Source of the DNA: Pseudobutyrivibrio sp. OR37
GTDB lineage: Bacteria > Bacillota > Clostridia > Lachnospirales > Lachnospiraceae
Length of the DNA stretch: 40,182 nt
NCBI RefSeq assembly: GCF_900113655.1
Contig: NZ_FOQF01000030.1
Location: 1-40,182, forward strand
Direction of reading: 5' to 3'
The notes below the pieces were generated by a model, which was not told where the DNA came from, did not search any database, and saw only the letters and a program-made list of their open reading frames with translations. The translations under genes and the position numbers were made by a program. Below are positions 16,455 to 25,113 of the stretch, piece after piece; position 1 is the stretch's first letter; each line of letters begins with the position of its first letter.

Positions 16455-17504
16455 TCACCCTTTAATCTTTGAGTATTTTTTACTAATTATATCCTTAATA
16501 ACAGGGGCGTATTTTACTACCACGGCACATAATAATACATCTAAAGAAAATCTTATAACCCACACAAAAATAAAGGTTATTATGCCATTCACCTTTTCTC
16601 CAATCACATACCATGGAACTGATATGTACTCAAATGAATGTACGCACAAAAAATACAAGGAATATCTTCCTAACGTTCTGATTTTATTAGAAATAGAACC
16701 AGTGAAAAAATGATTTAATAGCAAAAATATTTTCATAAAAACCACCGGCGCTACAATAAATAGTGACATTGAGAGTAGTAGCAATGGAAATCTCAAACCA
16801 GGAAGTAAAATAAAGCCAACCATAATGGCAATTAAAAATACCGTAAAGAGGATTTTAAAAGCCCTACTCCATTCTGAGGTAAATAATTTATGCTTTTTGC
16901 AATAGTAACCTATGTACAAATACATAAGTGCAAACATACCTCTGCCCACTCCAAAAACACTTATTTTAATATAGCTAAGGAAAACACCAACAATGCTAAT
17001 TAGCAATACTATAATAATATGCCACTTTTCTGGTGCATAGCTAAGGATGAAATCCAATATCATCCATCCCCAAAACAGTGCCAATAAATACCACATTGGC
17101 CCGCAAGAAAACAATTGCACACCCTTAATAACAATGGTATCTGAAAGACCTAAGACCAATCCTGCAAATACTTTTAAAGTTTCTACAACAGCCACTCTTT
17201 TAGAATGCCATACAAACCAACGTATTACTGCGTGCCCAATACATATAAAGAAAGCCGTTATTGCATAAGGTAACAGTATAAGCTTGGCTTGTTGTTCAAA
17301 TGCTTTCTTAACAGGCTTCTTTCTAAATCCATAACCGCTAGAGATGAACAAGGCGACCATAACTATACCTAATATCTGTAGGGCTGTTCCATCTCTTGAC
17401 ACACCTAAATCCTGAATGGTGTGCTCAAACACTACAAGCATCATTGTGACACCCTTTAAAAGGTCAAACATGCCTGCTGTGTTTTTAATTTGTATCTTTT
17501 CCAT
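16455..17504 (-). CDS. Acyltransferase-3 family membrane protein (copy A)
   Basis: 349 residues with about ten hydrophobic helices. The N-terminus KNTAGMFDLLKGVTMMLVVFEHT fits the acyltransferase-3 pattern in which a Lys/Arg in the first helix precedes a conserved His (H28). Such proteins move acyl groups (often acetyl or succinyl) onto sugars across the membrane. The second family-3 protein at 19123-20259 has nearly the same N-terminus, so the two are paralogues. This is the last gene of the unit, 24 bases after the acyl carrier protein gene. The donor may be the carrier protein rather than acyl-CoA, which is inference. Confidence 0.9.
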   Translation of the reverse strand: MEKIQIKNTAGMFDLLKGVTMMLVVFEHTIQDLGVSRDGTALQILGIVMVALFISSGYGFRKKPVKKAFEQQAKLILLPYAITAFFICIGHAVIRWFVWHSKRVAVVETLKVFAGLVLGLSDTIVIKGVQLFSCGPMWYLLALFWGWMILDFILSYAPEKWHIIIVLLISIVGVFLSYIKISVFGVGRGMFALMYLYIGYYCKKHKLFTSEWSRAFKILFTVFLIAIMVGFILLPGLRFPLLLLSMSLFIVAPVVFMKIFLLLNHFFTGSISNKIRTLGRYSLYFLCVHSFEYISVPWYVIGEKVNGIITFIFVWVIRFSLDVLLCAVVVKYAPVIKDIISKKYSKIKG

Positions 17505-17528
17505 AATTCAAAACCTTTATCTCCCCAA

Positions 17529-17747
17529 TTAAAGTACTTTTACAATATCTCCTACTGTCTCAATCTCAAGTGTCTGTTGTTCAGTTATTTTTACACCGAA
17601 TTTTCTAGAAACATTGTTCAAGATTGTCATTATCTCGAGTGACGATAAATCCAAATCATCAATTAAAGAACTATCTTCTTCGATTTCGTCTACAGGTATA
17701 TCTGCAACCTCTTCAATTATTTTTGCTACTTCATCAAATTTTTCCAT
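17529..17747 (-). CDS. Acyl carrier protein of the acylation cassette
   Basis: 72 residues from the ATG at 17747, which has a perfect AGGAGG 7 bases upstream; the longer open frame overlaps the ligase gene and is not needed. It is acidic and helical, typical of phosphopantetheine carriers. The attachment site is DDLDLSSLEIM, with S36 the likely phosphopantetheinylated serine; the usual DSL is here SSL. It lies directly behind an AMP-forming ligase that would load it and before a membrane acyltransferase. It is thus probably a dedicated carrier, not the fatty-acid-synthesis AcpP. Confidence 0.93.
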   Translation of the reverse strand: MEKFDEVAKIIEEVADIPVDEIEEDSSLIDDLDLSSLEIMTILNNVSRKFGVKITEQQTLEIETVGDIVKVL

Positions 17748-17751
17748 TTTT

Positions 17752-19122
17752 CTACCTCCTAATTTTTCCACTGGCTGTTTTTTCAAACTCTTTATTTTGA
17801 AACTCAACAACATGAATCTTTTTAAATATAGGCAACTCTTTATTTAAATCCGAAACATATTGTCGGATAGTTTCCTCATCGCTTTCTTTAGCAAACACTG
17901 CTGCAACTATTTTGTCCTCGCGTTCAAAAACCTTGCACTCTTTAATTAATTGATTTTTATACAAAAGATTCTCCAGCTCTTCAGGGCTAACATTTTCTCC
18001 CCCGGACAGAATGATAAGATTTTTCTTGCGCCCTGTGATATAAAGATATCCATCCTCATCAATATATCCCAAGTCTCCAGTATGAATCATTCCATCGATT
18101 ATCGTATTTGCGGTTTCCGATGGATTGTTGTAATATCCCTTCATACAATTCCAGCTTGAAACACAAATCTCATCATCTATTATTTTAATAACAGCATCAT
18201 TTGTTTTCTGTCCTACCGATACGACTTTATCGGCCACATTACTATTGTAGGTAACATCTCCAAATGTTTCTGTCATTCCATAAAATTGACAGTAATCTAT
18301 GCCATTTTCCAGAAAGAAATCAATGATTTCTCTATCCATTGGTGCGCCTGTTGTACCAACAGCTTTAACACCTCCAAGCTTTTCAACGCCACCTCTTTTA
18401 AGGCGCTTCTTCCACAGCTTCATTGTGGCAGGCGATACAAAGGCAAAATCTATTTTTATCTCCTGTAATTCATTTAGCATGTTTCCAACGTCTTCATTGA
18501 TGTAGGTCATACAGCCTCTATTACACCAGCTGAGCCAGCTGCACAAGCCTGCCGCATGATACAATGGAAATACCAGATATGTAGTTAACAAATCATCCTT
18601 GGTTTCATCACCTACAAATTCCTTTGGAAGAATGTTACGTTTTCTTCCGAAGAGATTTTTAAGAGTAAGCATTACTCCCTTGGGCTTGCCAGTAGTGCCT
18701 GATGTATAGATAATCATCGAAAGACGATTTTCGTCATCTAAATCAAAACTGTATTCCCCTTCCTTTTCATTCTTAAAGCTACAAAAATCTTTAAAGGATT
18801 CCTGACTAATCACATAGTCAATCTCTGCATCAACCAATATCTCTTCAATCACTTCATTTGACTCACGAACATTTATAGGAACTACTACAGCTTTTCCGAG
18901 AATAAGTGCTGCTAATAAAACAAGATATTCATAGCAATTATTTCCCTTTATCGCTACATGCTTGCCTTCAATATTTCCGTAACTTTTCTGCAAATTAGAA
19001 AGCGCTTCCACGATATTAGCGTAATACTGTGTATAAGTGATTTCATGTAAAATATCGTCCCTAAAATATCTGTATGCAATTCTTCCATGATATGATTTTA
19101 TATTCTCAAAAAAATCGTACAT
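17752..19122 (-). CDS. AMP-forming acyl/amino-acid ligase, carrier-loading type
   Basis: 456 residues of the ANL (adenylate-forming) superfamily. Core motifs are present: MIIYTSGTTGKPKGVMLT (about 136-153), FYGMTETFG (A5), IHTGDLGYIDEDGYLY (A7), GRKKNLIILSGGENVSPEE (A8) and the C-terminal KTASGKIRR with the catalytic lysine K453. It would activate a carboxylic or amino acid with ATP and load it onto the carrier protein whose ATG follows only 4 bases later. The length is short for acyl-CoA synthetases and near that of DltA-type enzymes. GGAG is 6 bases before the ATG, which directly abuts the stop of the preceding acyltransferase. The substrate cannot be read from sequence. Confidence 0.92.
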   Translation of the reverse strand: MYDFFENIKSYHGRIAYRYFRDDILHEITYTQYYANIVEALSNLQKSYGNIEGKHVAIKGNNCYEYLVLLAALILGKAVVVPINVRESNEVIEEILVDAEIDYVISQESFKDFCSFKNEKEGEYSFDLDDENRLSMIIYTSGTTGKPKGVMLTLKNLFGRKRNILPKEFVGDETKDDLLTTYLVFPLYHAAGLCSWLSWCNRGCMTYINEDVGNMLNELQEIKIDFAFVSPATMKLWKKRLKRGGVEKLGGVKAVGTTGAPMDREIIDFFLENGIDYCQFYGMTETFGDVTYNSNVADKVVSVGQKTNDAVIKIIDDEICVSSWNCMKGYYNNPSETANTIIDGMIHTGDLGYIDEDGYLYITGRKKNLIILSGGENVSPEELENLLYKNQLIKECKVFEREDKIVAAVFAKESDEETIRQYVSDLNKELPIFKKIHVVEFQNKEFEKTASGKIRR

Positions 19123-20259
19123 TTATTTCTCCGTTTTAGAATTAATAAATTCCACCACTTTATTTTTAATAGTCACAAAACCAAAGCAGATTATCAGATC
19201 TGTTGTGGCTCTAACTAAATACAGCAATATACATCCTACAGTTACATTACCAGTCCATTTGTCTGCGAAATAATAATATGGGAATCCCATCATCTCTATG
19301 GTATGAACACATAAAACATATATGGATAATCTACCTATTTTTCTGATAAATGATGTGATTACTCCTGAGAATCTATTAAGCTGCAAAAAAGCATAAATCA
19401 TAATTAGTCCCATGTAGCCATTTAAGAGAATGGTGATTATACCAAAGGGATACACATTATCTGCCATGCCATCCATATATCCGATGTAACGCATAAAGGC
19501 ATTTGGAAGAATAATCAAAAATAACAATGCCAGCTTTGCCTTTGTACCTAAGCCGCCTGTAAACCATTTTTTCTTTTTGGCATGATATCCAAGGCATATA
19601 TAGAATGCACAAACAGCTCCTTGGGAAATACACCATGGAACAGTATTTCCAAGGCTAAGCAACCAGCCCACAAAAGCTACACCGATTGATGCATACCATA
19701 AAAATTCATCTGGCACATAAGTAAGCAATATATTGAAAATAATTAATCCCCAAAATAATGAGAGTACAAACCATATGGGCCCGCATGAAAAAATCTTTAC
19801 ATCAAAGTAGTAGCTGGTCTTTGAAAGTCCTAGTAAAAATCCACCTGCGATTCTACAGGTTTCCTTTATAGAACCAGGCAGATAATGATACAGTGTATAG
19901 TGCGTACACAAATGAAGCATCGCCGTTAGCACAGCTGTTATGACATAAGGAATAAGCAGTGTGTTTGCCTGCTTTTTGATATTTTTACCTATACCCATCT
20001 TTCGCATTCCATAGCCACTAACGATAAAGAATGCGGGCATCAAAGAATGAGCAAAAATACTATAAATAGTTAACCCCAAATGTGGTAGTAGATGCATTTT
20101 TATCATTGCATCTAAATCAGCCTGATAGGTATTCTTAAAAATAAAGGAATTTGGAAACAGCGCGTATGTATGAACATATATAACCATCAGCATAGTTACG
20201 CCCTTTATAAGGTCAAACATCCCTGCTGTATTTTTTATTTTAAATGTCTTCTCATTCAT
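19123..20259 (-). CDS. Acyltransferase-3 family membrane protein (copy B)
   Basis: 378 residues from the ATG at 20259 (GGAG 6 bases upstream; an ATG at 20280 overlaps no better site). The N-terminus KNTAGMFDLIKGVTMLMVIYVHT matches copy A almost residue for residue, with the conserved His at 30. About ten membrane helices follow. Both copies share CGPIWFVL/CGPMWYLL-like and LCVH segments. It precedes the ligase gene without a gap, so acyl activation and transfer are genetically coupled. It probably acylates a sugar of the exopolysaccharide or its lipid-linked precursor; donor and acceptor are not known. Confidence 0.9.
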   Translation of the reverse strand: MNEKTFKIKNTAGMFDLIKGVTMLMVIYVHTYALFPNSFIFKNTYQADLDAMIKMHLLPHLGLTIYSIFAHSLMPAFFIVSGYGMRKMGIGKNIKKQANTLLIPYVITAVLTAMLHLCTHYTLYHYLPGSIKETCRIAGGFLLGLSKTSYYFDVKIFSCGPIWFVLSLFWGLIIFNILLTYVPDEFLWYASIGVAFVGWLLSLGNTVPWCISQGAVCAFYICLGYHAKKKKWFTGGLGTKAKLALLFLIILPNAFMRYIGYMDGMADNVYPFGIITILLNGYMGLIMIYAFLQLNRFSGVITSFIRKIGRLSIYVLCVHTIEMMGFPYYYFADKWTGNVTVGCILLYLVRATTDLIICFGFVTIKNKVVEFINSKTEK

Positions 20260-20280
20260 ATTATTCTCCGTAATTAACAT

Positions 20281-21219
20281 CTAGCGAAATATTAATTTAA
20301 ATACCGCTGGCGAAATCATAAACAATTCATATTTGAATTTCTGCCTTGTGGTAACTATTTCGCTATATTTATCCAGAACATTTCTCATTTTTGATTTGAT
20401 AGTATTATGATGATGTTCTTCCATCTTGAAGTAATAATCTGCCAGCTTGTACAAGGTATTTCTCAATGTAATTTTGGCAAATCCTATATCATTATTTTCA
20501 AGTGAAACATCAATCCTATCAGCAAATGCATCTATAGCATCTAAATGAGCTATGTTATATTCATTTTCTTTTCCTGTAATCCCTGAAGAATTCATTCTAT
20601 AAACATATTCTTCAAGTGGAACGTAAACCATTTTTTCGATACTGAAGATTAGCTTATTAATCATAAACTCATCCTCGTGAAGTCTGCCTTCTTCGAATCT
20701 GTTGTTGTCGAAAAGCTCTTTTTTATAGAGCTTGTTCCATGACACTACCATCAATGCATATTCTCTTGAAATCAGATTATCAAGCCACCGCCTGCATTCT
20801 GCTGCATCCAGGATGCGGTTTGATGTAATAGGTGACACAAGCACCGGCCATCTGGAGGTAACAACATCGCAAAAGGCCACCTCAGCACCAGTATCTTCAA
20901 TGGCATCTACCATGCATTTGACATAGTCTTCCTGAACAAAATCATCAGAATCCACAAAACAAATATATTCACCTGCTGCATGGTTTAAGCCAGTGTTTCT
21001 TGCGGCAGATAAGCCACCATTGGCCTGATGAATCACTTTTATTCTAGTATCCACCGTAGCCCATTTATCGCAAAGCATGGCGCTGCTATCAGTAGATCCA
21101 TCATCCACCAGTATTATCTCTATATTTGAATAGCTTTGTTTTATCAACGATTCTACGCAAACATCTATAAAGTTTTCCACATTAAAAACCGGTACAATAA
21201 CCGAAACCAACTTTTCCAT
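20281..21219 (-). CDS. Family 2 glycosyltransferase
   Basis: 312 residues with a canonical GT-A N-terminus: VSVIVPVFNVENFI, ILVDDGSTD, HQANGGLSAARNTGL and FVDSDDF as the metal-binding motif. A C-terminal helical part with RLHEDEF is typical of WcaA-like enzymes that extend cell-surface glycans on the cytoplasmic membrane face. It is the second gene of its unit, 5 bases after the GT32 gene and before the acylation cassette. Sugar specificity is unknown. Confidence 0.94.
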   Translation of the reverse strand: MEKLVSVIVPVFNVENFIDVCVESLIKQSYSNIEIILVDDGSTDSSAMLCDKWATVDTRIKVIHQANGGLSAARNTGLNHAAGEYICFVDSDDFVQEDYVKCMVDAIEDTGAEVAFCDVVTSRWPVLVSPITSNRILDAAECRRWLDNLISREYALMVVSWNKLYKKELFDNNRFEEGRLHEDEFMINKLIFSIEKMVYVPLEEYVYRMNSSGITGKENEYNIAHLDAIDAFADRIDVSLENNDIGFAKITLRNTLYKLADYYFKMEEHHHNTIKSKMRNVLDKYSEIVTTRQKFKYELFMISPAVFKLIFR

Positions 21220-21224
21220 ATAAT

Positions 21225-21992
21225 TTATCTAATAGTCCTTTTGATGCTATCCTTAAAATCCATTAAGCCCTTGAAGAGCTTCATACCTGATTTCTCACCG
21301 AAAGCTCTATTTAAACTACGCATAAGGACAATATATTTTGTACTCTTTTTATCGTGCCAGCTGGCATCAAAATGATGAATTGAATACGTATTATCTGTAA
21401 TATTAATCAGCCCTGTAGCCCAGCTCTTCGGGCAAAAATATTCTGTAGGAAAAATATCTATATCTGCAACCTTTTGTCTTTTGCCATCCTGCTTTAAGCC
21501 ATGCCTTAACAGCACCTTGGTGCATAACCTGGGGCTTTCAATATTTTGAAGCTTGCCATCTACCATTTCGTATGGCTCGTCCCCATCATAGCAGGCAAGC
21601 ATTTCCTTTAGGATAGGAAGATGTGGCATACAGCCAAAGCCCTGTCCATCATTGACCACCTGATCATTTTCAAATCCTTTGAAGGCCTTCAGCTCACAAA
21701 GTGGCGAAAGATCCTTTATCACTTCAACATCAGTATCCAAATAAATCCCACCGTGTTCATACATAATATCTAGCCTTGCGTAATCTGGAACAAAAGCCCA
21801 TTTTTTATCTGCATAAGCCTTCTCCATATAAGGGTGCTTGTGGATATCGTAATTAGTTTCATTCCACTCTTTTATTTCAAAATCCGGGCAGTACTTCTTC
21901 CAGCTTTCAATGCATTTTAAAACTGATTCAGGTTTTTGATTATTGCCAAACCAACAGTAATGTATGGTCTTTGGAATTAACAATTCGCTCAT
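21225..21992 (-). CDS. GT32-type glycosyltransferase (DXD motif)
   Basis: 255 residues. IPKTIHYCWFGNNQKP at the N-terminus, then WAFVPDYARLDIMYEHGG and YLDTDVEV, are hallmarks of the glycosyltransferase family with the DXD sugar-binding region (TcdA/TcdB and Och1-like, GT32), often called capsular polysaccharide synthesis proteins. D-x-D binds the metal and nucleotide sugar. AAGGAG stands 9-10 bases before the ATG. It is the first gene of the unit that carries the acylation cassette and diverges from the leaderless GT2 gene with only 52 bases between the start codons. The sugar transferred is unknown. Confidence 0.92.
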   Translation of the reverse strand: MSELLIPKTIHYCWFGNNQKPESVLKCIESWKKYCPDFEIKEWNETNYDIHKHPYMEKAYADKKWAFVPDYARLDIMYEHGGIYLDTDVEVIKDLSPLCELKAFKGFENDQVVNDGQGFGCMPHLPILKEMLACYDGDEPYEMVDGKLQNIESPRLCTKVLLRHGLKQDGKRQKVADIDIFPTEYFCPKSWATGLINITDNTYSIHHFDASWHDKKSTKYIVLMRSLNRAFGEKSGMKLFKGLMDFKDSIKRTIR

Positions 21993-22009
21993 TTATGTGA
22001 TCTCCTTAA

Positions 22010-22038
22010 TTGAAGTAGTTCTCTATTTAACATATAAT
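22010..22038 (+). promoter_or_regulatory. Promoter of the 22045 glycosyltransferase, predicting a leaderless mRNA
   Basis: TTGAAG (22010-22015) and a perfect TATAAT (22033-22038) are 17 bases apart. The expected start point, 7 bases after the -10 box, is the A of the ATG at 22045. No Shine-Dalgarno sequence lies before that ATG. Confidence 0.65.
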
Positions 22039-22044
22039 CAAAAT

Positions 22045-22980
22045 ATGAAAAAAACGATTACAACAATAATTCCATTTTTTAATAACGCAACCGCTCTTCC
22101 AAGAATGCTTGATAGTATATTTGCTGGCTCTGTAGTGCCAGACGAAATCATTCTTGTAGATGATGGTTCTACGGATAATTCAAAGCAAGTGGTTCAAGGC
22201 TACGCTGTAAATCATCCACAGATTAAATATATTTACAAGACCCACAGCGGTGTTTCTGCTACTAGAAACACTGGCTTGTCCCAGGCTTCCTGCAATCTGA
22301 TTAGCTTTCTTGACGCTGATGATTACATTGAGCCTGATATGTATGAGACAATGCTAGAGCTTTTCGATGATAACTGTGATTGTGTAGTTTGCGGATATTA
22401 CACTCATAAAAATAATGTGGTAACCGCTTACAACGGCTATCAAAAGTCCACATTAGACTCCAGTGAATTTATCAATGCAATGTTCACTTCCGATGATATC
22501 AGAGGCTTTTTATGCACCCGATTATTTAAAGCAGAATTGTTACAAGGCCGCCTGTTCAATACCGATATAAGTGTCTGTGAGGATTTGCTGTTTCAATTTA
22601 ATCTGTTCCTTGACCACAGCCTATCAATCAAATATATCAACAAGTCTTTTTATCATTATGTACAAAATGACAATTCTGCCACCGCTAGTCTAAACCTGAT
22701 AAAAGACGGCTCCTACATATATAAGCCTGCTTTTGATTTGATGCTAAGTATGGCAGATGATGCATATATTCCAGCCATCATCACAGCCTATAATGATACC
22801 CTTGAATACAGCATGTACACATTGCTTAAAAGCTACCGAAGCGGCTGCGACGTATTATCGCATATACGAATCATCCAAAGGCTCTTAAAGGAAATACCAT
22901 ATTCTAAGAAATCCTTACACAGGCTAGCGTACTGCTATTGTCCTGTTTTCTATAGCTTTACATTGCCCCATGAATTTTGA
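22045..22980 (+). CDS. Family 2 glycosyltransferase, probably leaderless
   Basis: 311 residues from the ATG at 22045; the open frame goes back to 21964, but those 27 codons overlap the divergent GT32 start and resemble no glycosyltransferase. The GT-A motifs are TTIIPFFNNATALPRML, ILVDDGSTDNS, SGVSATRNTGL and SFLDADDYI. It is the only plus-strand gene between 10085 and 34069. It stands alone between the GT32 unit and the converging Wzt-like gene, overlapping the latter's 3' end by 31 bases. Its own promoter points to separate control. Sugar and acceptor unknown. Confidence 0.92.
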   Translation: MKKTITTIIPFFNNATALPRMLDSIFAGSVVPDEIILVDDGSTDNSKQVVQGYAVNHPQIKYIYKTHSGVSATRNTGLSQASCNLISFLDADDYIEPDMYETMLELFDDNCDCVVCGYYTHKNNVVTAYNGYQKSTLDSSEFINAMFTSDDIRGFLCTRLFKAELLQGRLFNTDISVCEDLLFQFNLFLDHSLSIKYINKSFYHYVQNDNSATASLNLIKDGSYIYKPAFDLMLSMADDAYIPAIITAYNDTLEYSMYTLLKSYRSGCDVLSHIRIIQRLLKEIPYSKKSLHRLAYCYCPVFYSFTLPHEF

Positions 22981-24188
22981 CGCCATCTTAGGCGTCCTTC
23001 CTCATGAGGGCGATTTATATTAATTTCCAATCCGCTGACGCAATCCAAATCGATGCCATCATCATAAGGACTTAAGGCAAATAAAGTATAGAATGTCTTA
23101 TAGTTGCCATTCATTATCCTGGTTAAATCAACTGATACCTTAAAGCTTCCTGTATCATTAGCTTCCCCACCAGCAACATCATAAAATACCTGTGTTGCAA
23201 AAGGGCGGCCTACCTTTTCATCTATAAGCTCTACCCTGCAGCCAACTTTTGTGACTGGTTTATTGCATATATATTTGAAATTAATATCTAGCTTGTCTGA
23301 AACAACTTCATCATAGGAAGAAGACCCATATTCTGCCCATGTAAGTCTGATATCATCACGCTGCAACCAGCCTGGTCTGATATATTTTGCAAAATCGGCA
23401 GTTGTATTAGTCTTAACCTCAGATCCGTTGTAAAGCTTAATCGCCTCATCAACAGGACCATCAAAAGCAAGTTTGCCGTGGTTAAGCACTAAACATCTAT
23501 CACATAATGTGCTTACCGTATCCATATTGTGACTGACATAAAGCACTGTTCTTCCTTCGTTTTTGGCAATTTCTTTCATTTTATTCAAGCATTTGTGCTG
23601 AAACTTAACATCCCCAACTGCAAGGACCTCATCCATAATCATGATGTCTGCATCCAAATGAGCCGCCACTGAAAATGCAAGCTTTACATACATACCAGAT
23701 GAATATCTCTTGACTGGCGTATCTATAAAATCCTGACATTCAGAAAATTCTATAATGGAATCAATCTTTTTATCGATTTCCTGGCGTTTCATTCCAAGGA
23801 TAGAGCCATTTAGATAAATGTTTTCACGTCCTGTAAGCTCTGGATGAAAGCCTGTTCCAACCTCTAGCATGCTGGCCACTTTGCCATCGATACAAATGCG
23901 CCCCCTGGTAGGAGTAGTGATGCGAGATATAAGCTTGAGAAGCGTAGATTTGCCTGCCCCATTTGAGCCGATAATGCCCACACATTCTCCTTTTGATACC
24001 ACAAAAGACACATCATCTAATGCACTGAAATATCTATTGTGAAGCTTGGCTACATCTACTTCATTCATTTTTGACTTGTTCAAACGAAGCTTTAAGGCAT
24101 CCTTTAGGGTGTCGCCACTAACAGCGCCTAGCATGTAATCCTTGCCTACATTTTCAATTTTTAATACTAAGTCTTTGTTATCTGTCAT
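22950..24188 (-). CDS. ABC transporter ATPase for polysaccharide export, Wzt-like with C-terminal extension
   Basis: 412 residues. The ATPase domain has Walker A GSNGAGKST (74-82), signature YSSGMYVKLAFSVAAHL, Walker B IMIMDEVLAVGD and the switch histidine in YVSHNMD; GFHPELTGRENIYLNG is typical of TagH/Wzt polysaccharide exporters. A second domain of about 145 residues after position 265 is beta-rich and resembles the Wzt C-terminal domain, which in studied systems recognises the glycan's terminal modification. It pairs with the permease at 25114-25956, although a GT2 gene lies between them and overlaps this gene's start by 11 bases. It would power export of lipid-linked polysaccharide. Its 3' end is antisense to the converging glycosyltransferase. 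Confidence 0.94.
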   Translation of the reverse strand: MTDNKDLVLKIENVGKDYMLGAVSGDTLKDALKLRLNKSKMNEVDVAKLHNRYFSALDDVSFVVSKGECVGIIGSNGAGKSTLLKLISRITTPTRGRICIDGKVASMLEVGTGFHPELTGRENIYLNGSILGMKRQEIDKKIDSIIEFSECQDFIDTPVKRYSSGMYVKLAFSVAAHLDADIMIMDEVLAVGDVKFQHKCLNKMKEIAKNEGRTVLYVSHNMDTVSTLCDRCLVLNHGKLAFDGPVDEAIKLYNGSEVKTNTTADFAKYIRPGWLQRDDIRLTWAEYGSSSYDEVVSDKLDINFKYICNKPVTKVGCRVELIDEKVGRPFATQVFYDVAGGEANDTGSFKVSVDLTRIMNGNYKTFYTLFALSPYDDGIDLDCVSGLEININRPHEEGRLRWRQNSWGNVKL

Positions 24189-25092
24189 TGTTTTTATACC
24201 ATTTTCTATGATATTTAGTAGTGTTTTTCAATTCATTTAGCTGCTCAGCTATGCTATCAGCTGATGAATCCGACAAATTATATCTAATATGAAAATCTAT
24301 TAATAATTTATATACCTGCGAGAAATTTTTCTTCAAGGCTTTATTTAGCTTGCCATCGGTGTATAAAAATTCTGCAAGCTTGTAAATACGTGGCAGTATA
24401 GATTCTGGGGCTGCTGTCTCTATAAGTGAGCCTGGCCTGATTCGGTAATTATACAAAAGATTGCACAACACATAGATTTTTTCCACGTGCATCATGTACT
24501 GAATGGCAAAACACAAATCCTCCGCAAAAACCTCCACAGTATTTTGAAACAACAGTTTCTCTCTTTCTATAATGCTTCTTTTATAAATCATTCCCCAGGC
24601 TTCCCACCCTAGGCTATAATTTAAAAACTCTTCACTGATAAATTGATTTCTTTCTTTTTCCGAAGTAAATTTTATGAGATTGTTTTCAACAGCGTACAGC
24701 TTTTTGCTAGTCCTTTGTCCACGCAGGTCCACTCTGTTGTGATTATATGTGTATAAATCTGCATCTACTTTCGCCATGGCTTTATCAAGACACTCCAGCA
24801 AGTCCAATGAAACGAAATCATCACTATCCACAAATACTATCCAATCACCCTTTGCAACTAATAGACCTGTGTTTCTTGCAGCTGCAAGGCCTCCATTTTC
24901 CTGATTGATTATTTGATAGTTTCTTTTAGATTGCTTCATATAGCTTCTGCAAATGGTTTCTGATGAATCGGTGCTTCCATCATTCACAAGTATGATTTCG
25001 TAATCATCAAAGGTCTGGTTAACTATAGTATCCAAACATTTTTCAAGATATTCTTCCACGTTGTAAATAGGAACAATAATACTGAATTTCAT
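24178..25092 (-). CDS. Family 2 glycosyltransferase
   Basis: 304 residues with the GT-A set KFSIIVPIYNVEEYL, ILVNDGSTDSS, NQENGGLAAARNTGL and FVDSDDF. The C-terminal half is helical and has no membrane segments. It sits inside the exporter pair, between permease and ATPase genes, and overlaps the ATPase start by 11 bases. This implies coupled translation and a role in the same glycan. Linkage and sugar cannot be assigned. Confidence 0.93.
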   Translation of the reverse strand: MKFSIIVPIYNVEEYLEKCLDTIVNQTFDDYEIILVNDGSTDSSETICRSYMKQSKRNYQIINQENGGLAAARNTGLLVAKGDWIVFVDSDDFVSLDLLECLDKAMAKVDADLYTYNHNRVDLRGQRTSKKLYAVENNLIKFTSEKERNQFISEEFLNYSLGWEAWGMIYKRSIIEREKLLFQNTVEVFAEDLCFAIQYMMHVEKIYVLCNLLYNYRIRPGSLIETAAPESILPRIYKLAEFLYTDGKLNKALKKNFSQVYKLLIDFHIRYNLSDSSADSIAEQLNELKNTTKYHRKWYKNNDR

Positions 25093-25113
25093 TTAAATCT
25101 CCCTATATCTCTT

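Noticed and set aside
16434-16458. TATATAC/GTATATA hairpin after the last acyltransferase gene
   Set aside because: AT-only stem without a following T-run; not convincing as a terminator or as another copy of the 35-bp repeat.
21964-22044. 27-residue upstream extension of the plus-strand glycosyltransferase
   Set aside because: It overlaps the divergent GT32 start and contains the promoter; the family start is at 22045.
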